This document shows positions 18,534 to 26,158 of a stretch of DNA of 45,748 nt, piece after piece. The stretch lies in contig DAIAOV010000013.1 of the NCBI GenBank assembly GCA_027437055.1, positions 1 to 45,748 on the forward strand, given 5' to 3'. The stretch's first letter is position 1. The number at the start of each line of letters is the position of its first letter. Source of the stretch: Legionella sp. (GTDB taxonomy: Bacteria > Pseudomonadota > Gammaproteobacteria > Legionellales > Legionellaceae). Both the position numbers and the translations under genes were made by a program. A model generated the notes under the pieces. The model was not told where the DNA came from and made no database searches. It saw nothing but the letters and a program-made list of their open reading frames with translations.

Positions 18534-19646
18534 ATGTCTATTGATTTTCATCTGCTTCCCCATGATGGTATACGTACATTAACTCCATATAAGCCAGGTA
18601 AATCAATAGAAGAGTTAAAAAGAGAAAAAGGAATTTCTGATATTATTAAAATGGCAAGCAATGAAAATCCTCTAGGCTGTAGCCCCTTAGCATTAAAGGC
18701 GCTGCACTCGATGTCCACCTATTCAGCAGCGACCTATCCCTCACCAACGAATCATCCATTAATGCCTAAATTGGCAAACAAGCTGCAAATACCTGTAGAT
18801 CAGCTCTTTTTGAGCAACGGATCGGATTATATCTTTGGCATGTTACTCTATTGTTTTGCGCTTCATACGGACAAACACATACTGACCCATGAGTATGCTT
18901 TTAGTACTTATGCCATCCAAGCAAAAACCTTGCACATTCCTGTTCGTACTATGGCGATAGATTCTAATTGGCAAGTCAATGTAGAACACCTCCTCCAACA
19001 CTGTGATAAAAATACAGGTTTAATTTTTATTGCAAACCCTAATAATCCAACTGGTATTTTAATGCCCCAAAAAGAAATCAAATACCTATTAGAACGTATT
19101 CCAGAGAGTACTCTTTTAGTGCTTGATGAAGCGTATTATGAATATGCAGCCTCTCAATTAGATAGTAATAGTCTAGAATGGCTCACAGAACATCCTAATC
19201 TTGTTATCACCCGCACTTTTTCAAAAATATATGGTATGGCGGGATTACGTTTGGGATATGCTATAGCCCATCCGTCAATTGTTGAATTGCTACATAAAGT
19301 GCAATTACCTTTTACTGTCAATCAGGCCGCTCTTGCCGCAGCCTTTGCTGCTTTAGATGATGATAATTTTCTTCACTTAAGTCTTCAGAGTAATATTGAG
19401 GGAATGCGCCAAATGCAAGATGGTTTTTATAAATTACGCATCAACTATTTACCCTCTTCCTGTAACTTTCTTACATTTGATTGCCAAGAAGATGGATTAG
19501 CTCTCTATAACTATCTTCTAGAGCAAGGTGTTATAGTTAGACCCTTACATGCATATAAAATGAATAATTACATCAGGGTGACTATCGGAACTACAGAACA
19601 AAATTCACGTTTTCTGAATGCATTGAACAATTACTATCACCAGTAG
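18534..19646 (+). CDS. hisC: Histidinol-phosphate aminotransferase
   Basis: 370 residues, normal length for this PLP fold-type I aminotransferase. Visible motifs: MASNENPLG near the start, NPNNPTG (168-174), DEAYYEY (198-204), the Schiff-base lysine in TFSKIYGMAGLRLGY (K231), and the substrate/PLP arginine in the same motif. It converts histidinol phosphate + 2-oxoglutarate to imidazole-acetol phosphate + glutamate in reverse of biosynthesis; in some bacteria such stand-alone copies also transaminate aromatic amino acids. It is not in a his operon. The neighbour is phhB, which acts with phenylalanine hydroxylase, so an aromatic amino acid role is possible. AAAGGA lies 7 bases before the ATG. 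Confidence 0.88.
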   Translation: MSIDFHLLPHDGIRTLTPYKPGKSIEELKREKGISDIIKMASNENPLGCSPLALKALHSMSTYSAATYPSPTNHPLMPKLANKLQIPVDQLFLSNGSDYIFGMLLYCFALHTDKHILTHEYAFSTYAIQAKTLHIPVRTMAIDSNWQVNVEHLLQHCDKNTGLIFIANPNNPTGILMPQKEIKYLLERIPESTLLVLDEAYYEYAASQLDSNSLEWLTEHPNLVITRTFSKIYGMAGLRLGYAIAHPSIVELLHKVQLPFTVNQAALAAAFAALDDDNFLHLSLQSNIEGMRQMQDGFYKLRINYLPSSCNFLTFDCQEDGLALYNYLLEQGVIVRPLHAYKMNNYIRVTIGTTEQNSRFLNALNNYYHQ

Positions 19647-19709
19647 ATTTCATGCCATCTCTCGTCGTAAACTTCTCGGGAGAACGAACCGTGAGCATTA
19701 ATGTTGACA

Positions 19710-20223
19710 CCATTGCGTGAACAGTTACAAAAAAATGAAGGATAAAAACAAGAGTTTAAATTATTAATAACCTCTATAATAGGAATATCCAAAAGAATCA
19801 ACTGCTATTTTATATATTCAATAATAAAGGAACGATAATGACTAGTGATTTAAGCCAAAAACATTGTGCCTCTTGTGAGGGTATAGGTGCAGCACTCAAT
19901 GAAGAACAAATAAATAATTTATTACCCCAACTCAATAAACAGTGGCAGGTTAGTGATGATAAGCGCATGATTAAACGCTCACTGTCTTTTAATAACTTTT
20001 ATGAAACTATGGCTTTTGTTAATGCGCTTGCTTGGATAGCAAATAGTGAAAACCATCATCCCGACTTAGAAGTAGGATATAACTATTGTCATGTGAGTTT
20101 TATGACTCATGCATTAAATGGCCTTTCTCATAATGATTTTATCTGTGCTGCCAAATTAGATAAGTTATTAATTGATTGAGTTTGATAAGTAGTAGGAGCA
20201 TTGTGTAACCATTCACGCAATGG
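19710..20223. repeat. Inverted 19-bp end motif flanking phhB
   Basis: CCATTGCGTGAACAGTTAC at 19710-19728 and GTAACCATTCACGCAATGG at 20205-20223 are inverted copies differing at two positions. They bracket phhB and its promoter region. The same core recurs at 22706, 25975, 26124 and 45570 in this window, so these are probably ends of a dispersed repeat family rather than something specific to phhB. Confidence 0.6.
19838..20179 (+). CDS. phhB: Pterin-4-alpha-carbinolamine dehydratase
   Basis: 113 residues, full length. The catalytic His-His in ENHHPDLEVGYN (H73, H74) and the third histidine in THALNGLSHND (H91) are present. The enzyme dehydrates 4a-hydroxy-tetrahydrobiopterin and recycles the cofactor of phenylalanine 4-hydroxylase. 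In Legionella that pathway feeds tyrosine, and through it homogentisate and pyomelanin. The hydroxylase gene is not in the window. AAAGGA precedes the ATG by about 9 bases. It is flanked by inverted repeat ends. Confidence 0.92.
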   Translation: MTSDLSQKHCASCEGIGAALNEEQINNLLPQLNKQWQVSDDKRMIKRSLSFNNFYETMAFVNALAWIANSENHHPDLEVGYNYCHVSFMTHALNGLSHNDFICAAKLDKLLID

Positions 20224-20420
20224 CCTTGGCAGCCTGGATAGAGCGAAGCGCCGGGATCAGGCTCGAATCAAGTTTCGATCCCAGGTTACAGCTGCACCTT
20301 CACCCAGGCTCCTCTTTATCGATATTATCATTCCTAAAATGAGCCATCCCATGTCGAGCCGAAGGGCCCGACCTACAATAGACCTCTTGCATCACCTGTA
20401 TATTTTGTTCTAGTGCAAGA
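20224..20420. repeat. Repeat-derived intergenic stretch with hairpins and an IS-like end
   Basis: The 362 bp between phhB and the HAD gene hold no convincing gene. After the inverted-repeat end come GC-richer segments unlike the surroundings: CTGGATAGAGCGAAGCGCC, GGGATC...GATCCC with an inner CGAA/TTCG, GTCGAGCCGAAGGGCCCGAC, then AGACCTCTTGCA facing TGCAAGACG. They look like decayed dispersed-repeat or insertion-sequence ends. A short open frame across them is not credible as a gene. Confidence 0.5.
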
Positions 20421-20476
20421 CGTATCTGAAAACACCTATTCATTTTTCTGTATATAATTGAATGAAAAGATAGATT

Positions 20477-20509
20477 CTTAATTTTTCCTTAAGTCGTGGC
20501 ATATAAAAT
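20477..20509 (+). promoter_or_regulatory. PmrA-like box and -10 of the HAD gene
   Basis: CTTAA-TTTTTCC-TTAA gives TTAA at 20478 and 20489 (11-base period), then 11 bases to TAAAAT (20504-20509, 5/6 to -10 consensus), about 33 bases before the ATG. The same geometry occurs before the genes at 22110 and 33277. Confidence 0.5.
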
Positions 20510-20541
20510 AAGTGCTTCACTATCACTAATGGGTATTATAA

Positions 20542-21777
20542 ATGACAAAAATTCTAATTTTTACTGATTTTGATGGAACTATGACCGGAAGAGAAGGAAG
20601 CAAAACGGTTTTTGGTGAATTTTATCAATCCCTAATGGTTGGTTATTCGGTTGGAGTAAGACAAGATTACAAATGGACTGCTCTAAAATCTCCTGAAGAA
20701 ATACAAAAGTTATTTGAAGAAAAATTTGGTAAATACGGTAGTGATTTTAATTATGCACAAGAAGATGCTGATTTGCTGATGAGCGCTGATGCTGTTGCTT
20801 TTTTTAAACAAGCAATAAATAACCCTGCTATTACGGTCAAGATCATCACTCGAAATCGTCAAGACTACATTCAGGCATTATTGAAATATCAAGGATTTTC
20901 TCCAGAAGAAATAAGCAAAATAATCATTGAAGATAAAAAACTGAAAAACATCGCAGTCATTGAGAGTTTAAGTGCTGAAGAGAATATGGCATCCAAGCCA
21001 ACCCATATTTACGTCCTTGATGATAGCCCCGCAGATTATGGTGCAATGGTGAGTATTGCTGAAGCCCAAGAATACGGTTATCGACCAGAACAAATCAAAA
21101 AATATAATCAAGGTCCAGGACAATTTCAGTGGGCCCAATATCAGCAAGATATTCAAGCATTATTTCCCACTCCCATTAAAGATCAACCTATAGAACCAAC
21201 TCCTACGGGAACTAATGCTAATAGCACTTCGACTAAGAAAAAGACAGATGTAGTCATTGATAAAGAGCACTCTACGCTTTCTCCTGAAGATCCTCACAAA
21301 CAAACATCATCTGAAGATAAAAACCAATCAATATCTCTAGAACGATTGAATGCTGAACGTAGTTTCAAAATATCACTCTCGTCATTTGCTGCTGGATTCT
21401 TTGTGGGTCTTTTGGCCAGTACCGTTTTGATCGCTACAGGCGTATTAGCCCCACTTGGCTTTGGCATAATAGGTCTCATTGCACTAAATATAGCTACGGC
21501 TTCGGGCCTTGGACTCCTATCTGGAACTATTGCTTTTGGAGTTGCTAAAAGTACAGAATCGAAAGAACTCCCGCAAAATGATGAGCAGTTCTCCTTAAAT
21601 GGCAGCTCTCAACATTTACAAAGTCTCGGTGGCTCGGTGGATAAAACTCCTAGCCATGATGCTCATGTAGGTCACTTTCCAAGTATTATAGGAAGTATTA
21701 CTCAACCGAACTCAGAAAATCGCCCTAACATTCAGCAAGAGCACGACGATTGCAGTCACCATAATGTTGCTCCCTAA
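20542..21777 (+). CDS. HAD-like phosphatase-domain protein with C-terminal membrane hairpin; candidate Dot/Icm effector
   Basis: 411 residues. HAD motif I is FTDFDGTMTG (D9, D11), motif II is probably KIITRN (T103), and motif IV is YVLDDSPADYG (D160, D161), so the phosphotransfer aspartates are present. Residues 205-270 are a polar linker rich in S, T, E and K. Two glycine-rich hydrophobic segments (about 281-300 and 303-335) form a likely membrane hairpin, followed by a polar tail containing ENRPNIQQEHDD, an acidic stretch near the C-terminus as in many Dot/Icm substrates. No signal peptide. The substrate is unknown. The PmrA-like promoter supports the effector reading, but secretion is inference. 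Confidence 0.72.
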   Translation: MTKILIFTDFDGTMTGREGSKTVFGEFYQSLMVGYSVGVRQDYKWTALKSPEEIQKLFEEKFGKYGSDFNYAQEDADLLMSADAVAFFKQAINNPAITVKIITRNRQDYIQALLKYQGFSPEEISKIIIEDKKLKNIAVIESLSAEENMASKPTHIYVLDDSPADYGAMVSIAEAQEYGYRPEQIKKYNQGPGQFQWAQYQQDIQALFPTPIKDQPIEPTPTGTNANSTSTKKKTDVVIDKEHSTLSPEDPHKQTSSEDKNQSISLERLNAERSFKISLSSFAAGFFVGLLASTVLIATGVLAPLGFGIIGLIALNIATASGLGLLSGTIAFGVAKSTESKELPQNDEQFSLNGSSQHLQSLGGSVDKTPSHDAHVGHFPSIIGSITQPNSENRPNIQQEHDDCSHHNVAP

Positions 21778-21789
21778 ATAAGAATAAAC

Positions 21790-21810
21790 GTTGGGTCATT
21801 TTGACCCAAC
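21790..21810. terminator. Stem-loop after the HAD gene
   Basis: GTTGGGTCA-TTT-TGACCCAAC, a perfect 9-bp stem starting 13 bases past the stop codon. No clear T-run follows, so it may be an mRNA-end structure rather than a classic intrinsic terminator. Confidence 0.5.
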
Positions 21811-21859
21811 AACTTCTACCAGAGCGAATAGAAGATCAATAAGAAATCCATTAGATCAT

Positions 21860-21891
21860 TTAATATTCACTTAATCTTTGCCTCATATAAT
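21860..21891 (+). promoter_or_regulatory. PmrA-like box and -10 of the small coiled-coil gene
   Basis: TTAATATTCACTTAATC has TTAA at 21860 and 21871 (11-base period); 11 bases later is a perfect TATAAT (21886-21891). This is the clearest of three identical layouts in the window. The remaining sequence to the ATG at 22110 would be a long (about 210-base) leader; I see no other gene in the 332-bp gap. Confidence 0.6.
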
Positions 21892-22109
21892 CTACGGCAC
21901 GACATTTCGAAATTCTATTGTATTTTAGACTGCTATCGTTGCGTACAATCTATATGCAATGGCCTAAGAATCTTAAAGAATCGTGCTTGTCGAAATAGGT
22001 TCATATAGGAACAAAATACTTTTTTTTAAGTTTATTGTTCATTTTAATTATTGATGGAGTCAAATTAATACCATATTATGATTTTATTTTCATCACTAAG
22101 AATAAAACT

Positions 22110-22646
22110 ATGCCTAAATTCCTAAATCGAATGACCATTAGCGACTTTAAAAAAGAGCTTCAAACTTACTCTCTTCAACGATTAGTAGAATTAAATCAAT
22201 CATACATAGATGAATTTGAAAATATTTCCATTCGTGAAGACAATGCTCAGGAAGAGTTAAAAAAACTTAATAATCAACTCTTGCATTGTCAACAACAATT
22301 AGTAGAACTAAAAGCAAGGAGTGCTACAATAGAAGAAGAGGAAGAACAGTGGCAGAAACTGAACCAACCTGTTAACTGCAGTAGAACTGAACGATACTTA
22401 CACAGAAACTCTTTCATTGGTTCTTCACCCGTCCAAAGCCATAACAGCTTTTTATTGGCATGTACCGAGCAAATTAGTCTTTTTACCGCACTTATTGAGA
22501 AGGTAGAAAGTAGAATAAAAACAATCGATGCAGCTAAAAGGCTCTCAATGCAAGAGATTGGTATAATTAATATGTATATTGATGTTATGAGAAAAGCGGC
22601 AGCCCCACTTGCCGAAACAAGTATGACGCCATCTCAAACATGGTAA
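22110..22646 (+). CDS. Small coiled-coil protein; candidate Dot/Icm substrate
   Basis: 178 residues from ATG 22110 (a TTG at 22035 would add 25 hydrophobic residues but is less likely). Residues about 8-85 are strongly helical with heptad-like L/E/K/Q patterns (ELKKLNNQLLHCQQQLVEL), including an acidic EEEEEQ run. A second helical region spans 110-170. No membrane segment or known domain was recognised. The C-terminus is polar (AETSMTPSQTW). It has a PmrA-like promoter and an intrinsic terminator, so it is a stand-alone unit next to the HAD protein. Function unknown. Confidence 0.65.
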   Translation: MPKFLNRMTISDFKKELQTYSLQRLVELNQSYIDEFENISIREDNAQEELKKLNNQLLHCQQQLVELKARSATIEEEEEQWQKLNQPVNCSRTERYLHRNSFIGSSPVQSHNSFLLACTEQISLFTALIEKVESRIKTIDAAKRLSMQEIGIINMYIDVMRKAAAPLAETSMTPSQTW

Positions 22647-22705
22647 TATGTGTAATACACATAGCCTTGATACAAGTGCTTTGGCATGATACCTACATAA
22701 AAATG

Positions 22706-22753
22706 GTAAGCGTTTACGCAATAGCGCCAACTTAAGTTGGCGCCAAAGTTTTT
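22706..22753 (+). terminator. Repeat end plus intrinsic terminator downstream of the coiled-coil gene
   Basis: GTAAGCGTTTACGCAATAG (a copy of the dispersed end motif) runs into the perfect 20-bp palindrome GCGCCAACTTAAGTTGGCGC at 22724-22743, then a short T-run at 22749-22753. It terminates the plus-strand gene just before the 3' end of convergent secF. Confidence 0.65.
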
Positions 22754-22759
22754 AATAAC

Positions 22760-23677
22760 TTAAGGTCTATCATCCAAACTCTTACGCTGACTAGGCATAA
22801 AATCTTTTTTATCTAGTCCCATCGCTACGGCCAAAGCCCCTGCAACATAAATAGAGGAATAGGTTCCAATGACAATACCGATGATTAGAGCTAGGGAGAA
22901 ACCATGAATTGTTTCGCCACCATAAATAAATAAGGCAACTACAACAAATAAGGTCAACATAGAGGTCATGATCGTTCGTGAAAGAGTCTGATTGATTGAA
23001 ATATTCATAATTTCAATAGGAGTCGCTCGACGAACTTTGATAAAGTTTTCACGCACCCTATCAAACACTACTATAGTATCATTAAGAGAATAACCAATAA
23101 CGGCAAGCAAGCCCGCCAACGCTTTAAGATCGAACTCAATACCAAATAATGCGAAAATCCCCAATATCAATACAGGATCATGAATCAAAGCAACCGCAGA
23201 ACTTACCGCAAGTCTATATTCAAATCGCATGGCAATGTAAATCATGGTTGCCAATAATGAAACTAGAATGGCAAGAGCACCTTTGGTGGCAAGCTCTTGA
23301 CCTACTTGAGGTCCAACAAAATCAACCCGTTGTTTTATAGCCCCCGGTAAAGCACTCATCACTTGTTCTACTAAAAGAGTTTGATCTTTATCTGCTCGCG
23401 GAGCGATACTAATAAGCACATCTTTAGAAGTACCATAACTGACGACCTGGGCCTCAGTAAAACCCACTTTACTCAAGTTCTCTCTAATAGATGCCAAATC
23501 TGCTGCACTAGAGTAGGTGATTTCAATTTGTGTACCTCCAGTGAAATCCAGACCCCACTTTAATCCATTGATAGCTAAAGCCCCAATAGAAAGAACAAAA
23601 ATCAATATGGAAAACGCCGCCGTCCAACGACGAGCGCCCATAAAGTCCACTTTTGAATTTGGATTAAAAAATTCCAT
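22760..23677 (-). CDS. secF: Protein translocase subunit SecF
   Basis: 305 residues, normal length. The N-terminal membrane helix is followed by GLDFTGGTQIEI at the start of the periplasmic domain, then five more membrane segments with AVIGYSLNDTIVVFDRVREN, the SecF signature with the D/R residues of TM4-5. It forms the SecDF complex that uses proton-motive force to pull substrates to the periplasm. It lies 12 bases after secD in the same operon. Confidence 0.97.
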   Translation of the reverse strand: MEFFNPNSKVDFMGARRWTAAFSILIFVLSIGALAINGLKWGLDFTGGTQIEITYSSAADLASIRENLSKVGFTEAQVVSYGTSKDVLISIAPRADKDQTLLVEQVMSALPGAIKQRVDFVGPQVGQELATKGALAILVSLLATMIYIAMRFEYRLAVSSAVALIHDPVLILGIFALFGIEFDLKALAGLLAVIGYSLNDTIVVFDRVRENFIKVRRATPIEIMNISINQTLSRTIMTSMLTLFVVVALFIYGGETIHGFSLALIIGIVIGTYSSIYVAGALAVAMGLDKKDFMPSQRKSLDDRP

Positions 23678-23689
23678 CTAAGCCTCGCC

Positions 23690-25546
23690 TTAAATACCTA
23701 TAGATAATTTTTTAACATTGCGACCGCCGTACCACCAGTTAACCATTGCTCGAGTATAAGTAATACCTGTCAGCATAGAAGTTAATAGCCCTAAAGACAG
23801 GGTTACAGCAAACCCACGAACAGGCCCAGTACCCACTGCGAATAGAATTACGGCCACTATAAAAGTAGTCACGTTAGCATCTAAAATAGTCGCAAACGCG
23901 CGTTCATAACCCGCATAAATTGCAGCCTGAGGAGACAATCCAAGGCGCAACTCTTCCCTAATGCGTTCATAAATCAAGACGTTGGCGTCTACAGCCATAC
24001 CCACTGTCAACACAATCCCAGCAATTCCTGGGAGAGTTAATGTGGCATCTATAATTGATAACAACGCACAAAGTAGAACAAGGTTAAGCAATAAAGCAAT
24101 GTTAGCGATTAAACCAAATAACCTATAATAGATGAGCATCAGAATTAAAATTAGTCCCATACCCACTTCTAAAGATACCAAGCCCCGGCGTATATTTTCT
24201 TTACCTAAAGTAGGACCAACAGTGCGTTCTTCAATAGGATAAATTGCCGCGGGTAAAGCCCCTGCTCTTAATAATAAAGCCAAATTACTTGCTTCTTTAG
24301 CATCAGTAAGTCCGGTAATCTGGAAATTGTTACCTAATGCATTTTGAATCACAGGAGCACTAATGACCCGCTCTTCTCTATGAGTGATCCGCTTCTCAAC
24401 GCCATTCACTGTCTGTATGGTATTTTTGGTTTCAACATAGACTATAGCCATGCGCTTACCAATATTCTCACGCGTAATTTTAGTGAATAAGCCTTCACCG
24501 CCGCCACCTAATTGTATCTGTACCGCTGGCGTCGCTGTTTGTTGATCAAAACTAGATACTGCAGAAGTGATTGAATCACCACTTAAAACAACCATTCTTT
24601 TTAGTAATATAGGATGGCCTTCCATCATGTATAATTTATCACTAACAGGTACTGCCCCTGTTTGTTTGGCTATTTGCGGATCATTTTCTTGATCTACTAA
24701 ATAAAACTGTAACGTTGCTGTGCCCCCCAGGATTTGCTTAGCACGAGCTGCATCTTGGATACCGGGTAAATCAACAGCCACCCGAGTAGCCCCCTGTTGT
24801 TGCACCACAGCTTCCCCGACCCCCAGCTCATTGACTCGGTTACGTAAAATACTCATTGTTTGTTCAATCGTATTTTGCCTAATCGAATTCAATTCGGTTG
24901 GAGAAATGGAACCTAAAACAGCATTGTCCACTTTAGTTTTTACAAAAACAACATCTGATATTTTTTGTTTTAATTCAATAAGCGCCTTATCCATAGATTC
25001 AGCATCACGAAAACGCAAATCGATGCCTTTATCAGGAATATAACGAATACCAGAATAACGAACCCCTATGTCACGCAACTCCTGGCTTATATTTTTCATT
25101 ATTCCTTCATAGCGACGACTAATAACACTTTCAACATCAACTTCAAGAAGAAAATGCACGCCACCTCTGAGATCCAAACCTTGCTTCATCGGCCTGGCAT
25201 GAATGACTTCTAGCCAACGAGGAGTTGAAGGTGCCAAATTTAGGGCAACTGTGTATTGACTACCCAAACTGTTTTTAATGATATCTCTAGCTAATAACTG
25301 AGAGTCCGTAGAGGAAAAAACCACCTCAATCCCTTCGTCTCCAGTATTTATGGATTTAAAATCAATTTTTGCTTTTTTCAAGGCGTTTTCTACTTGAGTA
25401 GCTAATTCATCTTTATCCACAGGAGTATCAGAGGAAATCTGTACTACAGGGTTCTCGGTGTATAAGTTTGGTATGGCATAAATAAACCCAATAATTGCAA
25501 TAACAATCAACATTAGGTTTTTCCATAGAGGATATTTATTTTGCAT
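23690..25546 (-). CDS. secD: Protein translocase subunit SecD
   Basis: 618 residues, typical of gammaproteobacterial SecD. N-terminal helix, then a large periplasmic domain with GLDLRGGVHFLLEVD (D1 motif), and a C-terminal six-helix bundle with VGMAVDANVLIYERIREELR, which includes the proton-channel Asp and Arg. It works with SecF and YajC at SecYEG. Gene order yajC-secD-secF is conserved and all are on the minus strand. Confidence 0.97.
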   Translation of the reverse strand: MQNKYPLWKNLMLIVIAIIGFIYAIPNLYTENPVVQISSDTPVDKDELATQVENALKKAKIDFKSINTGDEGIEVVFSSTDSQLLARDIIKNSLGSQYTVALNLAPSTPRWLEVIHARPMKQGLDLRGGVHFLLEVDVESVISRRYEGIMKNISQELRDIGVRYSGIRYIPDKGIDLRFRDAESMDKALIELKQKISDVVFVKTKVDNAVLGSISPTELNSIRQNTIEQTMSILRNRVNELGVGEAVVQQQGATRVAVDLPGIQDAARAKQILGGTATLQFYLVDQENDPQIAKQTGAVPVSDKLYMMEGHPILLKRMVVLSGDSITSAVSSFDQQTATPAVQIQLGGGGEGLFTKITRENIGKRMAIVYVETKNTIQTVNGVEKRITHREERVISAPVIQNALGNNFQITGLTDAKEASNLALLLRAGALPAAIYPIEERTVGPTLGKENIRRGLVSLEVGMGLILILMLIYYRLFGLIANIALLLNLVLLCALLSIIDATLTLPGIAGIVLTVGMAVDANVLIYERIREELRLGLSPQAAIYAGYERAFATILDANVTTFIVAVILFAVGTGPVRGFAVTLSLGLLTSMLTGITYTRAMVNWWYGGRNVKKLSIGI

Positions 25547-25567
25547 TTCCGTGTCCCTATGACTGAC

Positions 25568-25903
25568 TTAAAGAGATTTTAAAGTGCCTTTAGGCAATAC
25601 GGTAGTTACCGCACCTCGTTGCATACTAATCTCTACGCCTTCTGTGAGACTCACTTTGATGTATTGCTCATCCAAACTAACTACTTTACCTAAGATCCCA
25701 GCGCTAGTAATAATTTCATCGCCCTTCTTTAATTGATTAATTAATTCTTTGTGCTCTTTTGCTCTTTTATTTTGTGGTCTAATTAGCATAAAATAAAACA
25801 GTATAAAGATGGCCACGATCATTATGAGTGAAAAGGTTCCATCAGTTTGAGCCGCCGCGGGCGCACCTGCTGCTGCTAAAGCATCACTAATAAAAAAACT
25901 CAT
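25568..25903 (-). CDS. yajC: Preprotein translocase accessory protein YajC
   Basis: 111 residues from ATG 25903, which has GAGGAGA about 7 bases upstream; a longer start is not needed. A single N-terminal membrane helix (FSLIMIVAIFILFYFMLIRPQNKRAKEHKEL) carries the YajC signature 'yF.miRPQ.Kr.kehk', followed by a small cytosolic domain (GDEIITSAGILGKVV). It is an accessory partner of SecDF. It has its own promoter between itself and the inserted repeat. Confidence 0.96.
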   Translation of the reverse strand: MSFFISDALAAAGAPAAAQTDGTFSLIMIVAIFILFYFMLIRPQNKRAKEHKELINQLKKGDEIITSAGILGKVVSLDEQYIKVSLTEGVEISMQRGAVTTVLPKGTLKSL

Positions 25904-25943
25904 ATAATCTCTCCTCAAATCTGCTATTGGTCAACAGCGTGAC

Positions 25944-25972
25944 ATCATATCGATAATTACTCGTAAGGTAAA
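25944..25972 (-). promoter_or_regulatory. Predicted sigma70 promoter of yajC-secD-secF
   Basis: On the minus strand: -35 TTTACC (4/6), spacer 17, -10 TATGAT (5/6), about 40 bases before the yajC ATG. The -35 abuts the end of the dispersed repeat (25975), which itself supplies a second TTTAC. Confidence 0.5.
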
Positions 25973-25974
25973 TG

Positions 25975-26137
25975 GTAAACGTTCACGCGGCATGCTTATT
26001 TCGTCTTTGCGAGCCTTGACGAAGCAATCCAGGGCGATGCTTCGTTGATAATTTGCACTGGATTGCTTCACTTTGCTCGCAAAAACGACAACGTTTTTCT
26101 CTAGTTTGCCAGAAATAACATATCCCGTGAACGGTCA
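25975..26137. repeat. MITE-like dispersed repeat between the tgt homologue and yajC
   Basis: The outer ends are GTAAACGTTCACGCGG (25975) and CCCGTGAACGGTC (from 26124), inverted. Inside, imperfect long arms 26001-26032 (TCGTCTTTGCGAGCC...GAAGCAATCCAG) and 26058-26088 (CTGGATTGCTTCA...CTCGCAAAAACGA) can fold into a hairpin. The 'gaagcaatccag' arm type is a common bacterial interspersed repeat. It contains no coding frame. It lies inside an otherwise compact queA-tgt-yajC-secDF operon. Confidence 0.75.
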
Positions 26138-26158
26138 ATGAAAGGAATCGATTTCAAT

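Noticed and set aside
20201-20413. 70-codon open frame after phhB
   Set aside because: It runs through repeat-derived hairpins, has no ribosome site and low-complexity basic composition.
25975-26137. tRNA or CRISPR-like structure
   Set aside because: The arms are long imperfect inverted repeats with no cloverleaf and no regularly spaced direct repeats.
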